The notes below the pieces were generated by a model that had not been told where the DNA came from, ran no database searches, and worked only from the letters and a program-made list of their open reading frames with translations. A program made the position numbers and the translations under genes. This document shows positions 22,590 to 33,266 of a DNA stretch of 64,000 nt, piece after piece. Within the stretch, counting starts at the first letter, position 1. Each line of letters starts with the position of its first letter. The stretch is from Begonia masoniana (lineage: Eukaryota > Streptophyta > Magnoliopsida > Cucurbitales > Begoniaceae): positions 15,189,549 to 15,253,548 of the forward strand of contig CM039508.1 in NCBI GenBank assembly GCA_022432975.1. The letters are read 5' to 3'.

Positions 22590-25302
22590 GACAAGGGATT
22601 TATACGCCATAGTTGTTCTCTCTGGGGTGCACCTGTCCTATTTGTTAAGAAGAAAGACGGTTCTCTTAGAATGTGCATAGATTACAGAGAACTGAACAAG
22701 TTAACGATCAAGAATAAATATCTCTTACCCCGAATTGACGACTTGTTTGACCAACTACAAACAACTAAGGTATTTTCAAAAATTGACTTACGTTCGGGTT
22801 ATTATCAACTGAAGGTTAAGGAGAGTGATATACCAAAGAAAGCCTTCAGAACCCGATATGGACACTACGAATTTCTTGTGATGTCGTTTGGATTGACAAA
22901 TGCACCTGCAGCTTTTATGGACTTGATGAACCGTGTGTTTTGTGAGTACTTGGACAAGTTTGTGATTGTGTTTATAGATGACATCCTAATTTACTCACGG
23001 ACTGAAGCTGACCATGAAAAACACTTAAGAGTAGTTTTGACGACATTAAAACAGCATCAACTATATGCCAAATTGTCCAAATGTGAGTTCTGGTTGGATA
23101 AGGTCAACTTTCTAGGCCATGTCATTTCTGCTGAAGGTATATTCGTTGATCCAACCAAAATTCAAGCAGTAAAGGATTGGCCCTAACCAAAGAATGTTAG
23201 CGAAGTCCGAAGTTTCCTTGGTTTGACAGGTTATTATAAGAAGTTTATTAAGGGATTTTCAATGATAGCCAAACCCTTAACTAGTTTAACAAAGAAGGAC
23301 CTTAAATATTCTTGGACAGGGGCTTGTGAAGAGAGTTTCCAGACCTTGAAACTGAAGATGACGACAGCCCCTCTTTTGGCACTCCCAACTGAGGAAGGGA
23401 GATTTAGTGTTTATTGTGACGCATCCAAAAGTTGGTCTGGGATGTGTTCTAATGCAAGAAGGCAAAGTTGTGGCATATGCCTCCAGGCAGTTGAAGAGTT
23501 ATGAGCAGAATTACCCCACTCATGATTTGGAATTAGCCGCGGTTGTCTTTGCATTAAAGATTTGGAGACATTATTTGTATGGACAGCAGTGTGAGGTTTT
23601 TTTTGACCATAAAAGCCTAAAATACCTTTTTACTCAAAAGGAATTAAACATGAGACAAAAATGTTGGATGGAGTTCGTTAAGGATTATGACTTTGAAATT
23701 AAGTATCACCCGGGTAAGGATATTGCTGTAGCCGATGCATTAAGCAGAATGTCAAAGACAATGCAGCCTGCGGTGTCAACCATGTCATTACCCTTAAAGG
23801 TTGAGATTCAGAAATTCGAGTTGGAGATAGTTCCGGAATTATCAGCATTGCTTTCGGCATTATCTATTCGGCCGACTATTTTGGATAAGATTAAAGAGGC
23901 GCAGCAGAAGGATTCAAAGGAGAAGAGCATCATAGTGAGTAAGTTGAAGGACGCCTCCTCTGAGCTTAGTCTCTCCAAGGATGGTATTTTGAAATTTAGG
24001 AATCGATGGTATGTTCCAAGTGATGAAGGATTACGTAGGTTGATCTTGGCCGAGGCGCACTCGTCTCCCTTTTCTGTGCATCCTGGTAGCACCAAGATGT
24101 ATCGGGACTTAAAGTTACTTTATTGGTGGCCAAATTTGAAGAGGGATGTTGCCAAATTTGTGGAGTCGTGTTTGGTATGCCAACAAGTTAAGGCAGAGCA
24201 TCAACGTTCAGGAGGTGCCCTTCAACCCTTACCAATCCCCGAATGAAAGTGGGAAAACATTGCCATGGATTTTGTTGTAGGATTACCTAAGACAACTAAA
24301 GGTCATGATAGCATCTGGGTTGAGGTTGACAAAATGACGAAATCAGCTCACTTCCTACCTGTAAAGACAACTTACACGATGGACCAGCTTGCTAACCTGT
24401 ATGTTCAGGAAATTATCAGATTGCATGGGATTCCGATATCCATTGTCTCCGATCGTGATCCCAGGTTCACCTCGAGGTTCTGGCAAAGTCTTCAAGGCAC
24501 GTTAGGAACAAAATTATCCTTCAGCACTGCTTTTCACCCTCAGACTGATGGACAATCTGAACAGACAATTCAGACAATCGAGGATATGTTAAGGGCATGT
24601 GTGCTGGATTTCCAGGCATCTTGGAATCGATGCCTGCCATTGGTTGAATTCTCCTACAACAATAGTTTCTAGTCCACCATCGGTATGGCACCATACGAAG
24701 CGCTGTATGGAAGGAAATGCAGATCACCCTTATATTGGGACGAAGTTGGCAAAGCAAAACTTCTAGGCCCTGAAATTTTGCAGCAGATGTCAGACAAGAT
24801 CGCCATTATTAGGAAAAGAATGATGACAGCATAAAGCTGACAGAAGAGTTATGCTGACCAAAGGAGAGATCTTGAGTTTGCCGTTGGAGATGAAGTTTTC
24901 CTTAAGATTTCACCGTTTAAGGGAGTTTTAAGATTCGACAAGAAGGGAAAGGTCAATCCACGATTCATTGGACCATTCCCTGTCTTGGCAAGGATTGGCA
25001 GTACAGCTTATAAGTTGCAATTACCTTCATCACTGGAAAAGGTTCATAATGTTTTTCATGTGTCGATGCTAAGGAAATGCATACGTGATCCGATGCAAGT
25101 GGTTAAGCCAACAGAAATCGAAATTGAGCCAACATTAATGTATGAAGAGAAACCTGTTCGAATTTTGGAATCTGCAGTTAAGACTCTGCGGAATAAAGAG
25201 ATCCCACTAGTGAAGGTTTTGTGGACGAATCATGGCATTGAAGAAGCCACATGGGAGCGACAGCAGGACATGATGGTCAAATATCCTGAGCTCTTTGCTT
25301 GA
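22590..25302 (+). pseudogene. pol: Ty3/gypsy pol (RT, RNase H, integrase), 5' truncated
   Basis: This polyprotein part copies RNA into DNA and inserts it. RT starts at the [20 protein letters not shown] motif (about 22620) and has the catalytic [10 protein letters not shown] (about 22968). RNase H starts near VYCDASK (23410). The integrase has the H-H-C-C finger (CLVCQQVK, about 24172), the DDE core (MDFVVGLP, VSDRDPRF and [11 protein letters not shown]) and a C-terminal part that ends EEATWERQQDMMVKYPELFA. Stops at about 23184, 24244, 24670 and 24832 and a frameshift near 23435 break it. Gag, protease and the RT N-terminus are missing. The nearest relatives in the window are the copies at 33267-36635 and 61213-61859. 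Confidence 0.9.
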
Positions 25303-25331
25303 TCAATTTTCGAGGACGAAAATTTTGTTTT

Positions 25332-25343
25332 AGGAGGGGTGGA
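25332..25343 (+). promoter_or_regulatory. Polypurine tract
   Basis: AGGAGGGGTGGA lies directly before the LTR start TGTAACACC. It is the expected plus-strand primer. Confidence 0.8.
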
Positions 25344-25497
25344 TGTAACACCTGAAAATTTTGGCCTGATGATTTTCTTAACTGATTTAACTGTCACCTC
25401 TACTAATGATCTTTTCGATTTAGAATTTAAATGCCAAAGCTTATTCAATTTCTATTTGTGTGGTGGAAGAACTGTAATAAAGAGGGATTTTATTTAG

Positions 25498-25506
25498 TAT
25501 ATATAG
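25498..25506 (+). promoter_or_regulatory. LTR TATA box
   Basis: TATATATAG about 155 bp into the LTR is followed within about 60-120 bp by a CT-rich leader, as expected of a Pol II start in a plant LTR. Confidence 0.55.
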
Positions 25507-26424
25507 AAAATAGAAATCCTTAAACCTCATTAAAACCTCATTGTAGCCGACATTCCTCTCTTGGCGATTTCTCCTTTTCTCCAGAGCTCTTCCCCTCCCT
25601 CTCTCTCTCTCTCTCGGTCAGCTACTCCTCCATCGTTGATCGATTCTTTAGTCTCCACCCCGACAATCCACGCTCTAAGTAAGACTTAGACAATGTAGTT
25701 GCTGGTTAGTTACTTAGAGCTCTGTTTTCAGCTAAGACTTGTAGTTTCAGATTCATCAATGGCTGAGTAATAGTAGTGACATTTGTAATCTGTGGTTAGT
25801 TACTAGGTTGAATCTGGTTATTTTAGGTTCTGGAAGTTAATCTGCACACACTAGGTGCTCAACTAAGAAGATTTAGAAATATATGCGTTAGATTCTAGGA
25901 TGACTTTTGGTTAGAACTTTTAGGATTTTGTTTAACTCTGTAATGTGGAATGTTTTAGGTGAAGAAGGTCCGAAGAGAAGTGCCCAAATTTGCTAAGGAA
26001 AACAGGTAAGTGAGTTAGTAGGATTCTTAGCCATTAGGGCCCTACATCACAAGGGTACTAAGTTAAAGTTGATTATGATGTCCGAGAGCTGTTTGTGTTA
26101 TTGTCTGTATGGTTATGATATGTGAGTTAGCAACATGATTTATTGTTGAGTGATTGATCTGCCCTTTTTGTCTTATGAAATAAAAGTACTCATACTCATG
26201 CTCCACGATTGTTTCCTTTTCAAGCATATGAAAATGTTTTAAGTGCATGTTTTCTTTTACGATCAAGATATGAACATGAAACTTATGTAACAAGGATTAA
26301 GAGAGGGTTGGGGGCGGTTTGGCGTATGTCACTGTCCAAAAGAGGGACCATGAATACGACCCGCAAGGGATTATATACACTTTCACTATCAACCCTCTTT
26401 TCGGCACAAATCCTCCCTTAATCC

Positions 26425-27464
26425 ACATGATGTAAACGATGAACAAGAACATGATGTAAACGATGAACAAGAACATGATGTAAACGATGAACAAGAACAT
26501 GATGTAAACGATGAACAAGAACATGATGTAAACGATGAACAAGAACATGATGTAAACGATGAACAAGAACATGATGTAAACGATGAACAAGAACATGATG
26601 TAAACGATGAACAAGAACATGATGTAAACGATGAACAAGAACATGATGTAAACGATGAACAAGAACATGATGTAAACGATGAACAAGAACATGATGTAAA
26701 CGATGAACAAGAACATGATGTAAACGATGAACAAGAACATGATGTAAACGATGAACAAGAACATGATGTAAACGATGAACAAGAACATGATGTAAACGAT
26801 GAACAAGAACATGATGTAAACGATGAACAAGAACATGATGTAAACGATGAACAAGAACATGATGTAAACGATGAACAAGAACATGATGTAAACGATGAAC
26901 AAGAACATGATGTAAACGATGAACAAGAACATGATGTAAACGATGAACAAGAACATGATGTAAACGATGAACAAGAACATGATGTAAACGATGAACAAGA
27001 ACATGATGTAAACGATGAACAAGAACATGATGTAAACGATGAACAAGAACATGATGTAAACGATGAACAAGAACATGATGTAAACGATGAACAAGAACAT
27101 GATGTAAACGATGAACAAGAACATGATGTAAACGATGAACAAGAACATGATGTAAACGATGAACAAGAACATGATGTAAACGATGAACAAGAACATGATG
27201 TAAACGATGAACAAGAACATGATGTAAACGATGAACAAGAACATGATGTAAACGATGAACAAGAACATGATGTAAACGATGAACAAGAACATGATGTAAA
27301 CGATGAACAAGAACATGATGTAAACGATGAACAAGAACATGATGTAAACGATGAACAAGAACATGATGTAAACGATGAACAAGAACATGATGTAAACGAT
27401 GAACAAGAACATGATGTAAACGATGAACAAGAACATGATGTAAACGATGAACAAGAACATGATG
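26425..27464. repeat. 24-bp tandem array, 43 copies plus a partial one
   Basis: The unit begins ACATGATGTAAACGATGAAC and ends AAGA. (27457-26425)/24 = 43 exactly, and all copies look identical. The period is divisible by 3, so all three minus-strand frames stay open for about 350 codons as 8-residue repeats; I regard them as artefacts of the array. It lies where other family C LTRs have their 100-bp sub-repeat pair. Confidence 0.97.
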
Positions 27465-27929
27465 AAGATGTGTTCTTTTCAACTGTGCATTCATGCATAC
27501 ATGTTAGCATTGTACTCCTTACTAAGCATTAGGCTTCCAGTTTAAACCTTATGATGTAGGTGACGAATTATCAGGTGAGGATTTCAAACCCAATAAAGAT
27601 GTCTAGGATTGGTTGCTGGATGGTGCTCAAGGTGACAGTTTGTGGCTGGAAGGCGATTTCAACCCCTGGTTGCTACTCTTATGATGTTAGTAAATATTAT
27701 GAATACGTATGACTAAGTAGGATGAGATTTTTCTTATAACGTAGGATTTTGGAAATTGTCTGATTCAATTCCTAAGTTTGAGGATAATTATGAGGATATA
27801 GAATGATCTGTTTTATTTAAGTCTTCCGCTACACGTAATTTGGATGAGTCTATGGTTCAATTGTGTGTTAGTTTATCTCGGTCATGTTAAGGTCTGTGAA
27901 AGTCTGAATGTTTCCTATCAGAAGATGTT

Positions 27930-28395
27930 AAAAGTGCTTGCCCACCGGTAGATGTTTTCTACCGGTAGAAATTTATTTATTATGTTAAGAGTCCCCGATC
28001 ACAGGTAGAAGTCTTCTATCGGGTGATGTTTAATGAGTCACATGGGATGCACATGTCAATCAGAAGATGTAGATTTTTCACTATCTACAGAAGTGAGTAT
28101 TGTGTTTTGTCGTTTTGTAATCGGTAGATGCTGTTTATTATTATCGGTAGAAGTCTTCTGTCGGGTAATGTTTAATGAGTCACGTGGGATGTACATGACA
28201 ATCGGTAGAAGTCTTCTGTCGGGTAATGTTTAATAAGTCATATGGGATGCACATAACAATCGGTTGATGTTGTTTATTACTATCGGTAGAAGTGGGAATT
28301 ATGTTTTGTCGTTTTGCGATCGGCAGATGCGAGAAGAAAGTTTGTCGTTTGCGATCGGTAGATGTTCTTTGATTTTCAATTCCCTCAGCCAAATG
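27930..28395. repeat. Degenerate CGGTAGA repeat tract
   Basis: CCGGTAGA or TCGGTAGA followed by AG or TG recurs roughly every 25-60 bp. Blocks such as GGTAGAAGTCTTCTGTCGGG are present twice (28146 and 28204). It corresponds to the 42730-43230, 48045-48490 and 62180-62760 tracts. Confidence 0.8.
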
Positions 28396-28573
28396 TTTTA
28401 ACATTCTGTCTTTTGTTAATGTTATTTACTTAATGGGTTTTCCGTTGAATGGTCGAGGATTTAAAGATAGAATTTTCTTCATTGAGAGAAATTTTAAAAT
28501 TTTTCGTAAATTCTCTTAGTCCAGTCCTATGTCATGGGTAACAAACCGGGTTTGGGAGACCTGGGGTGCTACA

Positions 28574-29137
28574 TTAATTCCTCAAGATTCTGAAGAAAAA
28601 AGTTATGAGGAAATAGAATAAAAAAATATTGATTCTTCCTCTAAAAGACCTTTTTCTTTATCAAAATCGGAGTCTTTATCAAAACCTGATATAAAACCTC
28701 CTATTCCACTAAATAATTTTAATTTTTCAAATCCAAACAAAAATTCTAAGTTTATTGATCAATTAGTTCTTAGATTAAAAAATCTTGGTATCAACACTCT
28801 TAGCAATAAAGATTCTGATTTCGACTCTAGTATTAAGATTGTAACAAAAATTCAAGAATCCTTTTCCAATTTACAAGAATATTATCCTCCAGTAACAAAT
28901 ACCGAACTATCTCCAAATTTAAATATAAATCGTGTCAAATATGCAAAAGGACCTGGTGGTGAAGAAACTGTCAAAAAAACTTGTTATAAAAGACCAACTC
29001 CCCTAGATTTATTACAGGAAGAAAACTTTTATCTAGAACAAACAGCTTATAGTGCAAAAACCATCTATTCATGGAATACAGATGGATTAATAGAATATCA
29101 AATTTTTGTTATAATTCACAAAATGTTAATGTATTCC
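28574..29137 (+). pseudogene. Relic of a pararetrovirus-like or retroelement polyprotein
   Basis: One plus-strand frame runs through the segment with a single stop near 28619. It is rich in Ser, Lys and Asn, then has a RPTPLDLLQEENF block and a YSWNTDGLIEYQIF block with a following MLMYSNVCK. Plant endogenous polyproteins of Caulimoviridae type, as I recall them, have a similar Trp-Asn-x-Asp-Gly block upstream of their zinc finger; I could not check this. No zinc finger, protease or RT follows, because the frame passes into copia-like sequence at about 29138. It could equally be a gag of an uncharacterised retroelement. Confidence 0.4.
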
Positions 29138-29287
29138 AATGTCTGTAAAGCCGCTCATTATTCCTTCTACTCTTCCTACTGTTCATTCTTCCTATTATTC
29201 CTTCTGTAAAGCAGCTCATCCTCTAGCTCTATTATTCGTTCTACTCTTCCTACTGTTTATTCTTCCCCCTCGCCACTTCCCTCCCTT

Positions 29288-29534
29288 TTGTTACCTCCTT
29301 TTCTCTCTACAAATCAGACCTTAACCATTAAAATCAACAACACTAATTATCTCATCTGGAAAGTTCAGTTTCTCCACGTAGCCACAGCAAATGGCATCAA
29401 CAAAGTTCTGGATGACTCTTTCTCATTCCTCAACTCTCTCTCATCTCAACTAAATCCAGATTTCAGTTCTTGTGAGAGGTATAACGCGCTTCTCCTGAGT
29501 TGGATCTTCTCCTCTATTTCCGAAGATTTGCTTC
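29288..29534 (+). pseudogene. gag: Copia gag, N-terminal part
   Basis: The frame has the copia gag start pattern: KINNTNYLIWKVQFLHVA (about 29329-29382), then a Ser-rich stretch and ALLLSWIFSSISEDLL. Gag forms the particle. The frame stops exactly at the insertion of the next element. After that element and its GCTTC duplication are removed, it continues without a gap into 39288 and beyond. The preceding 29138-29287 is Ser, Pro and Leu-rich, with an imperfect repeat of the TCTACTCTTCCTACTGTT block. Confidence 0.8.
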
Positions 29535-32013
29535 TGTAATATCCGGCTCGTACGGATTTTTAGAATATTATTATTATATTAATGGATGACATTTTTGCAA
29601 ATGTGTCAAATCGGTTCTGTTTTATGAAAAGAAAGCGTCATGACGATCTTAACGATTAATAGGAATTTTAAGGAAATTATGAGAATTTTCGGAGATTAAA
29701 CACTATATTCCGAGTTAATACATTTCTCGTAATGCAAAAGACGTTCTCGTAAAAATAGCAAACGAGGTCCAAATTGCAAACGGAAAGTTTTGTTAAATCC
29801 CAAATAGTAGGAGGGACTTCTTGGCGGAATATGGAAAGTTGGAAAAGTCGAATAGTTGGACGATTAATGAACCGAAGGACGAAACGAAATAGAAATAAGT
29901 GTTAAGGGTATTTTAGTAATTTGTCAAGTCAATATTATAAATCAATAGAAATCTTTTCTCTCCCTCACTTCTCTTCTTTTCTTCTCTGGAATTCACGAAC
30001 CAGAGAGCACAAATTCTCTCTTGGCCGCCGACGTTTTCCTCTTCCGAACTCCGATTCGCGTCCCGTTCGTTCCGTTTTCTTTACGATTTCTCCTCCTCTC
30101 GCAACCCTAGGTATGAGCCTACAATCTTAGAGCTTTTATTTCGATGATTACGGAGTTATACGTTTAGGGTTTTCGTTAGGTTTTCGATTAAAAATGCGAA
30201 TTAGAGTTCGTAATTAATAGGTTAGTCGTGATTAAGTATATATTGCACGTATTCGACGTTATTGGACGAAGTTGAATCAATTTGTGAAAATGTTAAAAAT
30301 TAGGGATTTTCGAGATTTTAGGAATAACTAGTAAATTGGAATTTGAGGCGCCGAGCGTGAATTGCTCGAATAAATAGCCCAATGAATTGGATTAGAGCTA
30401 TAGGAAGTTTCCTTAGTTAAGGTTTTGTAAATTTGGACGATCGATAGCTTAAATTAGTTTTAACGTCGATATTGTGTTTTGCTTCAGACAAACAACGCTC
30501 GTGGACGGAGCTTGAGCTGCTTTGGACACGAGGTAAGTTCTCGTGATTCTTTTCTGGCCGATTGGCCTACACCGTACATCGAAGTCGTTTCGAGGAGTTT
30601 GGTGACGCACTAGTTTATATTCCTTTGGTTGGGTAGTTAGGTTTAGTTGTTTTGTAGATTATGTTTTACAGTCTTGATGGTATGTATGTTGAGTGTTTAA
30701 ATTCTGTTATGAACTGTTCATGCATCAAGTGTTTTAAAGAAAGAGCATGAAAATGAATTTTCGCACAATGTTTTGAAAATGGCGATGTGGCCTGGAGAGG
30801 GGCTTGACTTATTGTGGAGGCACGCAAGGGCTTGTCACAATACCACATCTATTGCACTCATATGTATGGTCATGCGAGATGGGGCTCAGGCACGGCTGTA
30901 CGTGTTGTAAGCAGTGTACCCCCCTCTTCTAGCTGGAAAGAGTAGTCCGCCCGTTGGATGTGCTCTCTCCGGTTAGGAGGCTGAGATCTCGGTGACACCC
31001 ACAGAATAAAGTAAAGAAAATGCTGCATGATTTCTGAACTCACACGCATAGCATATAGTTGCATTTACGAGTCTTGCTGAGATTTTTATCTCATAGTGTA
31101 TTGTATGGTGTAGGTGACTTCGAGGATACAGGTGAGGACGAGATTCCTCCTCCTGAGGCTTGAGTCCAGTTGACGGAGGATGGCTGCGGTGGTGTGCTGG
31201 CGCAGTCGAGGCTTACCTGACCCGTGGGGACAGTATGTATAGATTTTGAGGGTTTAGGACATTTTGGGTTAATGTTTGTATAGAAATACTTTAGGTTGTT
31301 GGATTCTGGATAGTTGACAGGTATTTATGTATAGGTTGTTGTTTTGGAAATTGTTTTATAATGGTTTGGAAAATTCTTTCATTGAATGTATTTTGGAACT
31401 GCGTGGTGATTTGAAACAGGAGGATTTGTTTAGGTTTTAAACGTACCCATGCAGTTCGTTTTCATGAAAATGTTCTTAGTTTTAAAATGTATTTCGAGTT
31501 GTTTAACAGGTGAATGGTTAAGTGTGGAAAGAATGAAAATTATAGTGAGTTTTATTTGATATTATTGTAGTTATGTGTTGGAGAAATTGAAGGAAAGGAA
31601 CGAAGGATAGGAAGCAGGGGCAGAGGGGTTGGCGAATAGTCGCCAACCCTGGCGATTGAATCGCCTCCCTCTGGAAAAATCCAGAGGGAGTGGCGAGCAA
31701 TCGCCACAGGCGATGCAGCAGGCGATTACTCGCCTGTTGCAATCGCCTTGGGGGCGATTATTCGCCCCAGCGAATAATCGCCTCTCTATTTTTTACTTAT
31801 TAGTTAAATTGTTTTTAATTTAATTAAATTAAGTTTTAATTAAATGCTTTTAAAGTTTTAATTGTTTTAAAAATTATAATTCAATTCCGATTTCGATTCT
31901 GGTTTCGATTTCGGTTTAGTTTTAGCTTAGAGTTTATTTAAAGTATAGAGATAAGTAATTGTTGGGATAAAAAAAATAGTACGGAAATTGGGTACAGTAC
32001 TAGGGTCGCTACA
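29535..32013 (+). repeat. 5' LTR (family A)
   Basis: Start TGTAATATCCGG, TATAAAT at 29936-29942, CT-rich leader 29945-29990, end GGGTCGCTACA. It has one copy of the ATGTGGCCTGGAGAGGGGCT unit (about 30785), where the 3' LTR has two. A GC-rich hairpin module lies at 31629-31768. Confidence 0.92.
31629..31768. repeat. Run of six perfect hairpins in the 5' LTR
   Basis: Stems: TTGGCGA/TCGCCAA (31629-31646), GGCGATT/AATCGCC (31651-31665), CTCCCTCTGGA/TCCAGAGGGAG (31665-31690), TGGCGA/TCGCCA (31691-31706), CAGGCGA/TCGCCTG (31719-31736) and GGGGCGA/TCGCCCC (31751-31768). All loops are short (1-4 nt). It holds the position of the 32-bp hairpin array in the LTR of the gag-only element. Confidence 0.9.
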
Positions 32014-32017
32014 TTTA

Positions 32018-32029
32018 TGGTATCAGAGC
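32018..32029 (+). promoter_or_regulatory. Primer-binding site
   Basis: TGGTATCAGAGC lies four bases after the LTR end and is complementary to initiator tRNA-Met. Confidence 0.93.
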
Positions 32030-32180
32030 CCCCGGATTTTAAAATCGGTTCTGTAGACTGCTCGACTTCACAGCCATTGCGCGGACATTCTTCATCTACT
32101 GTAAGTACCTTTATAGTTTTATTTGATTTCTAGTTTCTTAGAGTATTGTGTTTTAACTTTGGTATAGGAATTTTATAAAT

Positions 32181-33259
32181 ATGGTGCGCCCACGAAACGA
32201 CCGAGACGACACAATTGACACTCTCAAGGATTTTATCGCCCAGCAGTCTCAGCATATGGAGAGACAGGCTCAGCAGATGGAAAGACAGTCTCAACAGCTG
32301 GGTACTCTTATAGACCGAGAGGGCATTAGAGCTCGTGAGACAGCAGCTTCTGGTAACCGTGGGATGGAGAGATTTCAGAAACTCCAGCCCCCTATCTTTA
32401 ACGGACAGTCTACGGATCCCTCTTCAGCCGAGGAGTGGGTTCGCACTATGGAGGACATGCTGGCGTATGCTAGCATAGAGGATGGAGAGAAGGTTGCACT
32501 AGTGACCTATCATTTTGCACTTGACGCCCGGTTTTGGTGGGATTCCATCAAGACGACCACCGATGTGACGGTTATGGGATGGTAGCGATTCAGAGAGTTG
32601 TTTTATGACAAGTACTTCAGCCATACGGTGTGAGAGGCCAAGATGGTTGAGTTTATCCAGTTACGGCAGGTCAGTTCTATTGCCGAGTATGTGAGGAAGT
32701 TCGAAGCCCTTTCTCGATTCGCGCCACGACAGGTCAGCGTAAACGAGGACAAGGTACACTGATTCTTACAGGGACTTAGCGAGGAGTTCCGGATGCGCCT
32801 TACTATATCTGGGGTACGTAATGTATCCTATAACGATATTGTGGCTAGAGCTCTTGATATTGAGGCAGTTGATCAGAGTTCTGACAAGCCGAGGGAGCCA
32901 GCTAAGGGCTTCTTTCGAGAGATTCACCCTCAGATCAGGGGCAAGGGCTGGCAACCTAGGGCACAGCCTCAGCAACAACAACAGAGGGGTGTGAAGAGAC
33001 CTCTTGAGGGAGGTAACGATCGGGGTAAAGGGAAGCAGGTACAAGGGGCTTCTCAGATACCTATTTGCCCTAAGTGTCAGAAGGAGCACAGTGGCCAGTG
33101 CAGATTGGGCATGGGTGTGTGTTATCGTTGTGGTGATGCGGGCCATTTTGTCAAAGATTGTCCCAAGCCCAGCCGAGATCAGTCAGGCAGTGATCAGAGG
33201 AGGATTATGCTGAGGATCTTCGCATTTATCGAACCTGGTGATGTTGATAACGAGGATTA
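32181..33259 (+). pseudogene. gag: Ty3/gypsy gag
   Basis: The ATG at 32181 opens a Gln- and Arg-rich N-terminus (QQMERQSQQLGTL), then the gag core with FQKLQPPIFNG, ALDARFWWDSIKTTTDVTV, FYDKYFS and SIAEYVRKFEALSRFAPR. The zinc knuckle is CYRCGDAGHFVKDC (about 33121-33162). In-frame stops occur at 32583, about 32630, about 32760 and 33258. Most look like CAG or CGA changed to TAG or TGA. Without them the frame runs on into protease, as in other plant gypsy elements with a single polyprotein. Confidence 0.9.
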
Positions 33260-33266
33260 GCCTGCC

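Larger units (their letters stand above)
25344..28573 (+). mobile_element. Family C gypsy 3' LTR, 3.2 kb, with 24-bp array
   Basis: It starts TGTAACACCTG and ends GGGGTGCTACA. It follows the pol end and purine tract of the truncated element. It has a TATATATAG site at about 25498, a pyrimidine-rich leader near 25555-25620, the 24-bp array and a degenerate GGTAGA tract near the end. About 1.04 kb of its length is the array. Confidence 0.88.

Noticed and set aside
26297..27510. Three minus-strand frames of 358-387 residues
   Set aside because: All three frames of the 24-bp array are open, which is a property of the repeat and not of a gene.
31518..31823. Frames on both strands over the hairpin module
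   Set aside because: Palindromic sequence opens frames on both strands; a similar pair recurs in the other LTR at 38761-39069.
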